Shown: positions 1-12,759 of the stretch, one piece after another | How positions within the stretch are numbered: the first letter of the stretch is position 1 | Layout of the letters: each line of letters opens with the position of its first letter | NCBI GenBank assembly: GCA_014529385.2 | Contig: CM043949.1 | Span: forward strand, 109,515,977-109,579,976 | DNA length: 64,000 nt | Origin: Adiantum capillus-veneris | Lineage: Eukaryota; Streptophyta; Polypodiopsida; Polypodiales; Pteridaceae | Reading direction: 5' to 3' | The notes under the pieces: model-generated | What the model was told of the DNA's origin: nothing | Databases searched by the model: none | What the model saw: only the letters and a program-made list of their open reading frames with translations | Made by a program: the position numbers and the translations under genes

Positions 1-992
1 TTTAAGTGTGAAAGTCAAGTTGAGTTTTTGAACGTTTTAAACTTGTAAGGGCTTATCTCTACTAAGGTGTATAGATGAAGCCAACAGTTTTGACTGCACG
101 ACTGTTCACAAATACCCAAGATTATGGGTTTTTGGGTGTGAAAACGATCTAGTTGTGCATACCACTCCAACTCCTCCTGTTCGCACTACGAGTGCCTATA
201 TGCATATAATTTTGAGGTAAGACCCGGCTTGTGATTACTAAATCACTTAGCAAGGGTTGATGATCAATTCTTGGCATCTTCACACTTGCATTTTCAAGGA
301 AAGAAATCCATAAGCTGCCAAGGGCTCGTTAATAATTTCAGCTTCCAGAGTTGACTTAAGATGCTATCGGCTGCTAGTTGAGCAGTTTTCATGCAACATT
401 TAACCAAGGGGTTTGAAAATTCTGATTTTAACCAAGGTATCTGATTTGCAAAGGCAACACCCAGGGTTCCATGTGTACTACTACTTGACTTTCACTAGTT
501 TTCAATTAGTGTTCCTAGGCCTTTGTCGGCGGGAAATTTGGGTAGGTGCTTTTCACTCCGCTACAGGTACGCATCTATTTTGGTTTCTTTTGGTTTGCTT
601 TTTCTACGTACGATGCATATCCATTTTTGCTCTTCATAAAAATGACAAGGTCATGTAAGAGCCAAAGACATTTGGGATATAGTGTCCAAAATAAGTTTCT
701 GCATTATGTAGTAATAGACCCACTTGTAGGGTTTATTTGGCACATGTTGTCACATGGGATACAACATGGTCTAGAGACTCAAGGAGTCCGGTTTAGCCAG
801 TGAGGAGCAAGGCTAATGAGGGTCCCTCTCACTCCCGTCGTAGAGTGTTTGTAGTTACCTCCACACACAAGTACATTTTGTACTTATAGGATGTTCTTTT
901 TTCAGACATCCTTACTTGAAACATATTCCACATGTGGCGAATATGAGTCTCTGGGCTGACACTAGTGCCCACTACTTCAAGTATGTGTCACG
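1..992. other. Unassigned flank of Copia A
   Basis: I see no recognisable gene or complete element here. Short open frames exist but show no known motif and no splice-consistent series. The sequence resumes after Copia A at 11360, because the 5-bp word acaaa is duplicated on both sides of that element. So this stretch and 11360 onward were once contiguous. Confidence 0.4.
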
Positions 993-997
993 ACAAA

Positions 998-1321
998 TGT
1001 TGAGATGTCGAGTTCTACATCTTGAGTTGGCATCCACTACGGGTCTTGGCCGCTTACGGCATTTACTCACTGGCACGTTAGGTGACCGACACGGAGGATC
1101 TCTGCCAGTGATTCTACAACTGGACTACACTTATAGTGCCAGCCTAGTACGCTTCTAGCGAGTTCACACTTAGTGACAACATGTACATATGTGCTACTTT
1201 TCAGCTTTAGCACTTAGTCATTTTGTACTCTCTTTTCTTAGCGAAGAAGAAGAAGAAGCTTTCAATCTCTGTGTGTTTTGTGCTTGTCTTGTGTAGCTCT
1301 CTTGCATCCTCATTCTTTACA
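998..1321 (+). repeat. Copia A 5' LTR
   Basis: The direct repeat of 11030-11354. It starts TGTTGAGATG and ends TTTACA (TG...CA ends) and is preceded by the target duplication acaaa. Confidence 0.93.
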
Positions 1322-1333
1322 TGGTATCAGAGC
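1322..1333 (+). other. Copia A primer binding site
   Basis: TGGTATCAGAGC directly abuts the 5' LTR. It is the classical plant copia primer site complementary to the 3' end of initiator Met-tRNA. Confidence 0.9.
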
Positions 1334-1427
1334 CTGGTGCAGGCAAGAGAGGCTAAGAGAGCAAGAGCATCACAATCTCTTCGTTCGCAATCCACGTACC
1401 AGATGCAGGTTTTTCGTACAGGTTTCC

Positions 1428-1850
1428 ATTAGGAAAAATATGGACTCTCCATGGGCCTTGTAAGAATCCCTAATTTCAAGGAAGTATGTTGTGATTAAGG
1501 GAGACAAAGGAAATGATGGGGGCTATTTTGGTAGGTCATTTTCTAGCCTTCAAGCCTAGAAAAGGTGGGGTAAGTATTGACTAGGAGGCTACCTTCTCTC
1601 TCTAGCTTTCAGCATCTCCTAGAGAAAAGGGGGTGTCATAAAGAGGGAGAGGGACCCTTGTAAAAAAAGAGAACCCCACCTTTCATTTTTTTCTAAAGGC
1701 TCGGCCAAAAATAAACCCTAAAAATTTGAAATTTATTGAAATTTTCAAAAGTAGTCATTTCCCCCCAAAAAGTGACCCCAAACCTATTCTAATATCAAAA
1801 CATCATTTTTTGCCTCCAAAATCCCTTTCTCTCTCTCCATGTCTCCTCTT
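1428..1850 (+). repeat. Left terminal inverted repeat of the MULE
   Basis: It pairs with the complement of about 6560-6949. Shared blocks in order are the 20-bp outermost word, gtgtcataaag, gagggacccttg, aaccctaaaaattt, and a block around tcatttcccc. Identity falls inward, so the inner edge is approximate. Confidence 0.7.
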
Positions 1851-3113
1851 TTTCTCTCTCACTTCCCTTCCTCAAAGTAGCCATGCCCACCATATCCAGG
1901 ACCTGCTGCATCTCCCTCTTCATCTAAATGCTAAATCCTCCTTCTCACTCTTACAGAATTTTGCATCTCCCTCTCCATCTACTTGCTAAACTCTCCCTCT
2001 CATTCTCACACACTTCTGGATTTGCCTCTTCATCTACCTGCTAAACCCTTCCTCTCACTGTCACATTCCTCTCCTCTCTTCTTTCTATCCCTGTACCCTC
2101 TTCCATTGTTCATTGTCCTCCCTCAAAAATACCAAGATCTACAGCAACTACCTCTTCATCTACCTCCTCAATCTTCCATTTCAATGTCAACGTCCCCTCC
2201 CCTGACCCTACCCCTTCCCTCCCACTCAACTTACCCTATCAACCAAGCCCACCCTTATTACAAGCTAATGTAGTTGTCTTCTCATCCACCTTTGCCTCTA
2301 TTGCATCCCACAACACTAATACCCAACTTCTACAAGCTATGGAAAAGACTCTAGCATACCCAACTTCTTGCAAGCTATGGAACATAATATTTATTTTTCA
2401 TGTAAGGTGGAGTCACATCATAAAATTTCTAGTTGGAAGGACACAGAAGGGTGCCCCTGCACCACAAGTGGAAACTCCATAGCCATGTGATAGAGATGGA
2501 TCCCAAGCATAGGAAGGTCAAGTATGTCAAGCAATGGTGATGTTACTTTACACAAGGGCACTGGTTTCAAACGTTAGTGTATTTGAGGCAACGTTTAAAG
2601 AATTTAGATCTGTACTCTATACATGCCGATCATGTATCCATAATGCCCAAAGCTATCAACATAGCTTTTCCTTTGTAATCTCATAAAATCATGTTTGAGG
2701 TGGTCTACAATGGACATGGTTTTGTAACAACAAGTGCTATGGCTTTAATATATGAAATCTTTGATCTTGCAAATTATTTTCCATGTAGCAATTTCTTTGA
2801 AGATTTGATTCTTACTGAGGGGTTTGATGCTTATACAAGTGTGTCACATGAATACGGTAAATTCTTGGTGAGTACTAGGGGTTCATAACTAATATAAAAA
2901 GTGTTGAACCAATGTTGAGAATTATGCTAGTGGGGAGGATTACCCATCACTCATAAGCCTGCATCAAGATGGGCCATGTAATTGCATCATGGTAGCATTT
3001 CTGAGGCTGCAAAACTATATCAACCAATGCTTCAAAGGTAGGGGCTAGTTGGTTAGTTTAGGAGAGGAGGCAAGGGTGCCTATTCATGCATTGGATGGGT
3101 TTAGAAAACCTTT

Positions 3114-3244
<131 letters not shown>

Positions 3245-3596
3245 CCCCAATATCTGTTTGCTTTCAGCTAGCTAGCCATGTATGATCAATTATTTTTTGC
3301 ATAAACTTATAGAGTAGTGTTTTGTACTAATAGAATATTGGCTCCTTTATGGGTAGCTTCTTTAACAATCAATTATCTCTCTCTGTATCTCTCCTTTTTG
3401 GGCAGCTCTGTTTCACTAGTAAGCCTTTGTGACACTAAAAAGTGTCTTGTACAACCAAGCAAAGCACCCCCTTTTTCTTTAGAGACCAAAACTAGAGCAT
3501 ACACACTATGGGGCACTATCATGAAAATCAAAGGGGGGCTTGCAACGCGCCATGGTATGAGATAGCTATTATTGCATGGCTGAGTGAAGTTTGAAC

Positions 3597-3843
3597 ATCC
3601 TGTAGGACCATGTCAACCATGCCAAAGCAAGCTAGCACAGATAGAAGGCAAGGCAAGGGATGCATAGGCCTTGGGAGGCCCAAAGAAATCCTGCCACAAG
3701 GGAGCGCATTTGGGCCTTCCATAGGTCTATGGAAGGCCCAAATGCGCTCCCTTGTGGCAGGGGTGCTATACACCCCCTGCCTTGCCTCCTACTCTTTGTG
3801 CTTGCTTAGTTTTGGGCATGGTGGCCTTGGGCCTACAAGATAA
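3597..3843. repeat. Foldback unit (MITE-like or hairpin-RNA-like)
   Basis: A palindromic unit of about 250 bp. Its core arms, 3691-3724 and 3727-3760, are perfect inverted copies of 34 nt around a 2-nt loop. Outer arms pair imperfectly: aaggcaaggc near 3650 with gccttgcct near 3780, and accatgcc near 3614 with ggcatggt near 3818. A transcript from either strand would fold into one long hairpin. I cannot tell a MITE from a microRNA-like or siRNA-producing foldback by sequence alone. Confidence 0.8.
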
Positions 3844-4125
3844 CCATGAACATCCATCCAAATAAGCATTTTACAAAACTATAGCTCATATGATATATCT
3901 AGAAAAAGCAAACTCATCCTCTACTGGCTATAGATCGCTCACCATGTGCATGATGCATTCTCTACTCATTCTCTGCTACAGATGGCTCAAAGTATGCATG
4001 ATGCATACTCCATTAGTAAGAAATCCAAGGAATAACCTGTCTTGGGTTTGATCCATGTATCATGTCATTTATCCATCATAAGAGTGTATCCTCAATAAAG
4101 GGGCAATGCCCTTGAGTTCCAAAAG

Positions 4126-4456
<331 letters not shown>

Positions 4457-5185
4457 CCCTATCTCTATCTTGTTTGTTCGCTCTCTTTTCTTTATTTTGA
4501 TTTCATAGTCTGTGTTCCTTGGGGATTTCAAAGAACACAAGCTTATGGTTGAACTTACACAAATTCATATCAAATACAACATGATAGCATGCCATTGCAT
4601 TTTTGATGGCAAAGGTAGAACGAAGTGTTTGCACAATGCCAAGAGGGGATTCATGTGTGTGCTTGCAAACATGAGGGAATATGATTGCTCTATCTTTCTT
4701 GGATTAGGTTTGAGTGTATTCTTTCAAAAATTTGAAGCCTGCCAAATATATTGAGATAAACTCTAAGTGCTCATGAACTAAATGTTTGTTCAGTGCCAAA
4801 GGAGGCTCATGTCTATGCCTGCAACACAAGGAAATATGATTGCTCTATCTTGCTTAGATTAGTCTTGAGTATGGGATTCTTCTAAGAATTTAAAGCTTGC
4901 CACCATTTTGAGATAAACTTTAAGTTCTCATACAATAGAAAATGAATCAAACCTGACTTTTGAGATTAGATGGCTTACTAGATCTACATGCAGGCACATT
5001 GCAAAGGTGTACTTGCTACCAAAAAATCAATTTACTTGATCAATTCACTTATGAGAACCAAAAATTTGGCAGGAAGCACAATACCCATACAAGATTAGAT
5101 GAAACAAAAATTGATCACAAGCACAACATCATATAGTTGAAGATTAACTAGAGTGGACAAAAATGTAATGAAACAAGAGTGCTTT

Positions 5186-6101
5186 CTATTCAAGTAGTTT
5201 CATTACAAAGTTTATAGCTTGGCTACAATAATAGCTTGGGATGTTATGTTCTGGATCAAATACATTGAATGGAATATAGACTGAGGCAATTGCTATGCTC
5301 TTAGCAAGGCTTGTATCATCATTGATAACTCCATGGACCTCCATATCCACAAGTATACACACCAAACAAAGACTGTTTAGAATGATCTTCTGATTGGAGA
5401 AGTCGCACTTTCCACTTGACACCAAACCAAGGTGAGCCCAAGCATCCACTGCAATAACATCTTGTAATACGACAAATATGGTGTTAGATACTATAGTTTA
5501 AATTAATATACATTGTTGAGTTATATAGATTAGTTCTTATCTATAGCATGCACAACCATAAAGGTACCCGAGAAGCATTCAAGCGGTTGCTTTGCAAGTA
5601 AGCTGGATAAAAAAATACGTTCACAAATACCGTTGTCAAAAAATATGAACACGTGCAAATTAAAGAGGACATATCCATAAGATGACGTAGCATTATACTT
5701 ACAATGAGGTGCAAATTGGTTTGAATCTCTTTGCAAGTGGATCTCACTTACACTATACACATGTTGAGTGATGGCCACCATTCGAGATTTTGTTTTGGAA
5801 GCCATCAGTCTTCACTTCCAATGGCGTTCCAGTATGCCTCGACATTGTACTCCATGAGGAACAACACTGAATGGTTGCATGTAGACCCATGAGCCTTGCT
5901 AAATACCTGTGGGATCCATTCCACCTTCGAGCTCTTTGTGTTGTGCAGTATGACCTTTTGTATCTCAAACTTGGGCCGTCTATGCGTGGTATGGGTGGAC
6001 ATTCTTGGGAAGAGGTCGGGTGGCCATACAACAGAGAGAGATTGGGAAGGGGGAGGGGGGTGAGGGTTGGAGAGAAGGATAGTGAGGTCTACATAGTACA
6101 A
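5186..6101 (-). pseudogene. Possible captured spliced gene fragment in the MULE
   Basis: On the minus strand two complex, non-repetitive open stretches (about 6101-5805 and 5448-5186) flank sequence with splice-like signals. The downstream stretch is preceded by a good acceptor, ttattgcag, ending at 5449. Donor-like gtaagtgag and gtaagtata words lie near 5750 and 5700. The encoded residues, for example KVEWIPQVFSKAHGSTCNHS, look like protein and not repeat translation, but I do not recognise the family. MULEs commonly carry host gene pieces (Pack-MULEs), which is the reason for proposing it. A clean splice frame could not be established. Confidence 0.3.
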
Positions 6102-6483
6102 AGAGAATGAAGGGGAGAAAGGGAGAGATAGAGAGGATGGAGAGTGAGCTTTTGGCTATGGTAGGATAGTGATGAGCTTTGGTCTATGGTGGGCTGCATT
6201 GTGGAGAATGGAGGGGTGAGGGGAGGGAGAGCTAGAGAGGATGGAGAGTGAGCATTTGACTATGGTGGGGTTGACTGTTGAGAGAGTGAGGAGAGGGAAG
6301 GGGGACAGTTGAAGAGGAGGATAGTGATGAGCTTTGGGCTATGGTGGGCTGCACAGCACATAGAGAATGGAGGGGGGAGGGGAGGGGAGGGAGAGCTAGA
6401 GAAGATGGAGAGTGAGCTTTTGGCTATGGTGGGGTTGACTGCACAGAGAGAGTGAGAGGAGGGGAGGGGAGGGGAGGGGGCAG

Positions 6484-6540
<57 letters not shown>
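6040..6540. repeat. Purine-rich tandem repeats and (GA)n
   Basis: Degenerate tandem units of roughly 100-220 bp contain gatggagagtgagc, tttggctatggtgg and gaggggaggg words. They end in about 50 bp of pure (GA)n at 6486-6535. The plus strand is strongly purine-biased. Confidence 0.75.
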
Positions 6541-6559
6541 AATTTGGAGAGAAAAAGTG

Positions 6560-6729
6560 ACTTTTTGATGTTTGGTTATGTTTTGGACAATTTTGGAGGG
6601 GAAATGGTCATTTTTGAGACTTTTCAAAAATGACAAATTTTTAGGGTTTTTTGACCTGCGCAATTTTTCTTTTGGGGTCCCTTTTTGTCAAGGGTCCCTC
6701 TCTAGGCTTTATGACACCTCTTTCCCACT

Positions 6730-6774
<45 letters not shown>

Positions 6775-6949
6775 TTCCCACTCCACCTCCCCTTTCTCTC
6801 TAGGAATCAAGCATTGAAGAGGGGGACAAATAGGCTTACCCCCTATCTCTCCTTAGGCTATAGGTGATATCCCAAGAGTCCTCTCATTGGTCCTCCACTA
6901 ACCCTTCCCTAATCAAAAGGGCCCTAGGAGAGTCCATATTTTTCCTAAT
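6560..6949 (-). repeat. Right terminal inverted repeat of the MULE
   Basis: The complement of the left end; the outermost 20 bp read gagtccatatttttcctaat. A 44-base C run at 6731-6774 lies within it and has no counterpart in the left end, so it is an expansion after the ends were set. Confidence 0.7.
6731..6774. repeat. Uninterrupted C run of 44
   Basis: Forty-four consecutive C residues, flanked by ttcccactt and ttcccac. The opposite strand is a G run that could form quadruplex structure. Length in homopolymers of this size is prone to sequencing error. Confidence 0.9.
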
Positions 6950-7128
6950 GCTGAACAGGTATCCAAAGTGCAGTATACAGAGATTTACTGTACAAGTACA
7001 GTGGTTGTATGTCGCTTGATTGTGGACACTCGTTGAGTGTAGAAAGTGTTAAATGTACCACGATAGCAGGTTCAGCAGATTTGCAGGTGTTTGCAGATTG
7101 CAGCTATTTTGTCTTAGTGCTTCAAGAT

Positions 7129-8205
7129 GTCTGATGGTTTCAGTCAGATTGTCACTGAGAAGCTTGAGAAAAATAACTACCCTGCATGAAAGTTCAGAAT
7201 AACTAATTTCCTAAAAGGAAAAGGTTATTGGGACTATGTAGATGGGGCAAATGCTACGGCAGAGCAAAGAAAAGCTTTGAGGACTGGCAACAGGGCCAGA
7301 GCAAAGTGATGTATTGGCTTTCTATGAGCATCACAAATGGCATGATGGGCTATCTACATGATGTTGAAACCCCTGCCATTGCATGGAAAAACTTAGGCAA
7401 AGTGTTCGAGGTGAACACCAAGGCCAGGAAGCTTCAACTAAAGTCGGAGCTAAATCAGGTTAAGAGGAACAACCTCTCCATCAATGATTATGCCTTGAAG
7501 ATCAAGAGAATCATTGAGGCTCTTGGATCTATTAAAGTCTCAGTGGAAGACGATGACATTGTCCGTGCATGCTTGGATGGTCTAGGAGATGAGTATGTAC
7601 ATTTCGGGTCTTCCATGAATACAAGAGACGACATCCCCGTGTTCCAAGATTTGATTTCTATGCTTATTCTTGAGGAGAAGAACCTTGGTCTTGACACATC
7701 TTCTTCTCGTGGAAGAAATAGGTCTGAACATGCCTTCTATTCTAACTCCAATAGAGGTAGAGGTCGTGGTCGAGGCCCAAGTGGTTGCAGGGGCCAATCT
7801 CGAGAAGGTCAATCAAATCAAAACAATACAGGTGGCAGGGGAAACCAGTCTCAAGGCAGGGGGAGTCAAAGAGGTCGTGGTGTAGGATCAAGCAAGCAGC
7901 AACATACTGCAAATAACAGAGAATGTTGGACTTGTGGTGAAAAAGGTCACATGTCACGTAACTGTCCAAAGGGAAAAGCAAGTGGAAAGAGAGAACAAGG
8001 CAACTATGCATCTACTAGCAGAGATGCAGATGACAGCAGAAGTGAGCGCATGTTTGTTATGCAGCATGTAATGAATACAATGACTGCAGAGAATTCCACC
8101 CAAGATGATGTTTGGTATGTGGATTCAGGTGTCTCTAATCAAATGACGTCTCGTGGAGAGTGGTTTAGAGATATGCGCAAACCAGATGTGTCAGGCTATG
8201 TGTAG
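7129..8205 (+). pseudogene. Copia A gag and protease-start region
   Basis: Starts at an ATG encoding MSDGFSQIVTEKLEKNNYP, the usual copia gag opening before the WK...L core. The UBN2/gag-like helical core is followed by an Arg/Gly-rich stretch and a zinc knuckle, CWTCGEKGHMSRNC, at about 7926-7967. An Asp-Ser-Gly protease-like motif in VWYVDSG follows near 8111. It is part of a broken copy and serves here as family evidence only. Confidence 0.85.
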
Positions 8206-11057
8206 ACAGGAGATGACACAGCTCACCCCATTGCTCATGTAGGGGACATACATCTAAATACAAAGAATGGGAAATCAAAGTACTTAGCAGATGTACTTCA
8301 TGTCCCAAAATTACAAAGAATCTTGTTTGTGTTGGACAAATGGTTGAGTAGGGTTTACAGGTTCACTTCAATCCGAATGGTTGTTATGTAGAAGATTTCC
8401 AGAATGGCTGTAAGCTGATCACAGAGGGCAAATGTGTGGGCAGAATGTTTACGCTGAATGTAGACATGCCTGAGGTAAAAGCTGCATTATTTGCACAGGG
8501 CACACGAGTTGTGGCTGATGTTGACATTTGGCACAAACGCATTGGCCATGTCAATGAGCAGAGATTGCGCAACATACAATCAAAATAGATCGTAAAAGGT
8601 TTGCCCAAATTCAAGGTGGATGGTATGCATAAAGTGCGTGCAGCATGCCAATTTGGAAAACAGTCAAAGGGCTCATTTCCAAATGAGCGCAATGTATGTA
8701 AAAAGTCACTTGAGGTGGTGCACACAGATGTTTGGGGTCCAACTGATACTGCAAGTATACATGGTTGCAGGTATTATGTCTCTTTCATTGATGACCATAC
8801 AAGGAAAGTATGGGTCTACTTCATGCGTAACAAAAGTGAAGTGTTTGGTCACTTTCAAGACTTCAAAGTCATGATTGAGAAGGAGACAGACATTCAAATC
8901 AAGACATTGAGGTCAGATGGAGGGGGAGAGTACTTCTCCAATGATTTTTCAGATTTTTTGCGAATGCATGGTATACGCAGGTCGTTTACATGCAGATATA
9001 CTCCACAACAGAATGGGGTCGCAGAAAGGAAAAACAGGCACATTGCAGAGGTTGCACGTGCATTGATGAATCAGAAGAACATGCCTCATCATTTCTAGGC
9101 TGAAGCTGTAAATATAGCTGTGTACATTATGAACAGGACACCTACAGCTGTGGTGCATGATGTAACACCTGAGGAAAAGTTTACAGGTATAAAGCCTGAT
9201 TTGGCACACTTGAAAGTGTTTGGCTGCATAGCTTACGTGCATGTACCAAATGAGTTGCATTGGAAATTGGATCCTAAAGTAGAGAAATGTATTCTTGTGG
9301 GATATTCCCTTCAACAAAAGGGGTACAGGTGCTACAATCCTACTACACGAGAAGAGATGGCTGCATTGGTAGCAAACGACACATGGGAGTTGGTGCCATT
9401 GCCAAGAGATGGCTGCATTGGTAGCAAACGACACATGGGAGTTGGTGCCATTGCCAAGTGGCAAGAAAGCTATTGGTTGTAAATGGGTGTATAAAACCAA
9501 CCATAAGGTTGATGGTAACATTGAGCTCACAAGGCAAGGCTGGTCGCAAAGGGTTATGCACAGACGTATGGCATAGACTATGAGGAGACCTTTGCTCCAG
9601 TGGCAAAGATGACGATTGTGAGAGTTGTCTTAGCAGTGGCTGCATCTAGAGGATGGATTATGCATCAGATGGATGTAAAGAATGCCTTCTTGAATGGTGA
9701 GTTGCAAGAGGAAGTGTATATGGATCAGCCACCTGGTTATTTCGATCCAGGTTACCCAGATTATGTATGCAGGCTTCTCAAAGCTTTGTATGGTTTGAAG
9801 CAGGGCTCTCAGATGGATGTAAAGAATGCCTTCTTGAATGGTGAGTTGCAAGAGGAAGTGTATATGGATCAGCCACCTGGTTATTTTGATCCAGGTTACC
9901 TAGATTATGTATGCAGGCTTCTCAAAGCTTTGTATGGTTTGAAGCAGGGCTCTAGAGCGTGGTATGACAGGATTGCCACGTATCTTGTCAGTATTGGTTT
10001 TAGGAGAGTTCATGCTGATCATTCACTCTATGTACGTGAGAGTGATATGGGGATTGTGGTCATTACCATATATGTAGATGACCTTATTATTGTGGGTGAC
10101 AATTCTATGGAGATTGACCATGTAAAGGGTCTTCTCAAACAGCAGTTTGAAATGAAAGATTTGGGCAAGTTGCGCTACTTTCTTGGCATTGAGGTGATCA
10201 GGACTTTAGAGGGTGTATGGCTGTCACAGAGACAGTATGCTTTGGACATGTTGTCAAAGTATGGTATGGCTGATTGTAAGCCAATTTCTATTCCCTTGGA
10301 TGTGAATGCAATGCTGAGTGCAGAGAAGGGTGATGTTGTTGAGGATGTCAATATGTACAAGAAGATTGTGGGTAGTCTAATCTACTTAACTATCACGAGG
10401 CCAGACTTGAGCTACACAGTAGGCTTGGAGAGTCAGTTCATGCAGCTTCCGAGGAAGCCACATTTGGATGGAGTACGACGCACACTTCAGTACGTGCAAG
10501 GTACTCTCGACTACGCATTATTCTATGCTGCAGATTCGCCATTAGCATTGTATGGGTATACAGATGCAGATTGGGCAGGTAGCATTGTTGATAGGAGATC
10601 TACGAGTGGCTTCATGTTCTCTTTTGGGAGTGCTGATGTTACTTGGAGCAGCAAAAAGCAGCCTACGGTTGCTTTATCGAGCACAGAGGCCGAGTACAGA
10701 GGTGCAACAGTTGCGGCGTGCGAGGTAGCTTGGCTATGCACATTACTTGAGGACTTGGGAGTGCAAGTGGATCAGAAGATTTTCATCGATTGTGACAACC
10801 TCAGCAGCATGCAGTTGGCTAGGAACCTAGTGTTACATGCCAGGACCAAGCACATAGAGGTCCATTACCACTACGTTCAAGAGCGAGTGTTTGCGGGCGA
10901 CATCAACTTGGTCTACGTCAGCACCGAGGAGCAGATAGCGGATATCTTTACCAAGGACCTCGGAGCTGAGAAGCTTCGACGTTTCCGAACTATGCTTGGA
11001 CTCTGCGACATGCAGAGCTCGTGGGGTAGTGTTGAGATGTCGAGCTCTGCATCTTGA
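8206..11057 (+). pseudogene. Copia A pol region (INT, RT, RNase H)
   Basis: The integrase core is seen around 8700-9090 (HTDVWGP, FIDDHTRK, PQQNGVAERKNRH). Reverse transcriptase follows with QMDVKNAFLNGEL, LYGLKQ and YVDDLI around 9660-10090. RNase H is seen with YTDADWAG and ALSSTEAEY, and the tail GLCDMQS precedes the 3' LTR. INT before RT is diagnostic of Ty1/copia. The region is decayed. Confidence 0.9.
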
Positions 11058-11354
11058 GCTGGCATCCACTATGGGTCTTGGCCGCTTACGGCATTTACTC
11101 ACTGGCGCGTTAGGTGACCAACACGGAGGATCTCTGCCAGTGATTCTACAGCTGGAGGTACACTTATAGTGCCAGCCTAGTACGCTTCTAGCGAGTTCAC
11201 ACTTAGTGGCCGCATGTACATATGTGCTACTTTTCAGCTTTAGCACTTAGTCATTTTGTCCTCTCTTTTCTTAGTGAAGAAGAAGAAGAAGCTTTCAATC
11301 TCTGTGTGTTTTGTGCTTGTCTTGTGTAGCTCTCTTGCATCCTCATTCTTTACA
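11030..11354 (+). repeat. Copia A 3' LTR
   Basis: The direct repeat of 998-1321, followed by the target duplication acaaa at 11355-11359. By eye it differs from the 5' LTR at about 14 positions. Confidence 0.93.
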
Positions 11355-11359
11355 ACAAA

Positions 11360-12253
11360 GTCCCTATGTGCTGGTCAACTCCGTTCTCTAGACCATTTTC
11401 AACACAACGTATTAGGAGTAATTTAGTGGCTAGAAATTGTCGGATACTTAGAATGAGTTGTTCAGGTACAAGTACTGTTAAACAACATTACAGATGGTTG
11501 TTTATACATATAGCAAGGCTCTAAGTTTTTAATGAAAAGATTTCATTCCGTGCCTCTAGAAGTGATTTATGTTTCACCTTCTATTATGGTTCAAACATTT
11601 CAGCAAGGCTTGCAAATGATTACAACTAAAAGTATTTAGTTTCTTTCTAGAACTATTTACATTCCTCTTTACTATGTGCTACGCACATCACATACGCCAT
11701 AAGTTTTGGCAAGGGTGATCATGGATATCTAGGTTCAGATTTGTTTTTTGCTAAATGCATGCACACTAGGTGTTATGGGCCCTAGTCTTTAGCAAAAGCT
11801 GATTCAGAATGGCATGCGTATTCATTAAGTTGTTGCTTAATGAAGCATTTTGTACTCTATATGCAGTATCTCTATGACATTAATTTTTGGTCTACCAATC
11901 ACCAATAGAGGTCATGGTTTCGATGCTTGTGGTGTTTTTCCAATTAACCAAAATGGTTATTCAGGACATTGTTGATTCCTCAGCAATGTTCTATGATATT
12001 GTGATCCCCGTTTACCAATCATCTGGGACGACGGTCTGTAAATCATGGGAGAAACACACCTTAGTACTGTCAGTTTTCCAAGGGGATAGGCAGATTACAA
12101 AGTGTAATCTTGTGCTAAAAGATATGCAAAGTGCATACATTAGCACCACGCAATCTAATTAATAAGCATTTACTGCTCTACTTGGAGTTTTCTTACCATA
12201 AGTTAAAGCATGTTTGCAACTAGGTTTAGTCTTTTCATGTGTAAGTCACGTTC
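11360..12253. other. Unassigned stretch
   Basis: AT-moderate sequence continuing the flank interrupted by Copia A. One 91-residue plus-strand open frame (11887-12162) has no motif that I know and no splice context. I see nothing supportable here. Confidence 0.4.
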
Positions 12254-12543
12254 TCAACCTTGAACACTAGTTATGGTGGGGTTTTCTATTGATGAAAATG
12301 GAGAACAAGTCAAGGATTTATGTTTTGCTGATAAGAAACGTCGGCAAGTTATCTTCAAGGAAGGGGAAGAAGTATTTGCATATAACAGAACATTCAGAAA
12401 GTCTGAAAACTGGGCCATCACCAAAATTATCTCCATGATATTGTGGGCCTTTCAAAATACTCAAGGGAGTTGGTGATCGTGCCTACAAACTATTGTTACC
12501 CACACACTCTCTCGTGTCCATCCGGTATTTCATGTAAGCCGTT
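12254..12543 (+). mobile_element. Gypsy F remnant, integrase C-terminal part
   Basis: The translation carries the C-terminal integrase signature of Ty3/gypsy chromoviruses (GDRAYKLLLPTHS, then a PVFHVS-like word). It stops at a nested LTR element and resumes at 23539. The duplicated word ccgtt (12539-12543 and 23539-23543) proves that the two parts were one sequence before the insertion. Old, with several breaks. Confidence 0.8.
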
Positions 12544-12544
12544 G

Positions 12545-12728
12545 TGAGCGGGATGAAAACACACACAGTGCCTCTATAACGACCCGACACACACTCTTGG
12601 GAAGATACACACACACACTATGGGGCACCACTCGGCTTACACAACACACCTGGCCGAGACAGGGAACACACCTGTGGAGTGAGAGGAGAGAGACTATCCA
12701 CTTGCCCACTCCACACAGAGACACACAA

Positions 12729-12759
<31 letters not shown>

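Noticed and set aside
2691-2888. Short plus-strand open frame in the MULE interior as a captured gene or zinc-finger transposase piece
   Set aside because: A weak resemblance to a BED-type region could not be supported by conserved Cys/His residues.
8949-9530. Minus-strand open frame of 193 codons in Copia A
   Set aside because: It is the antisense shadow of the integrase-to-RT region, whose plus-strand motifs are clear.
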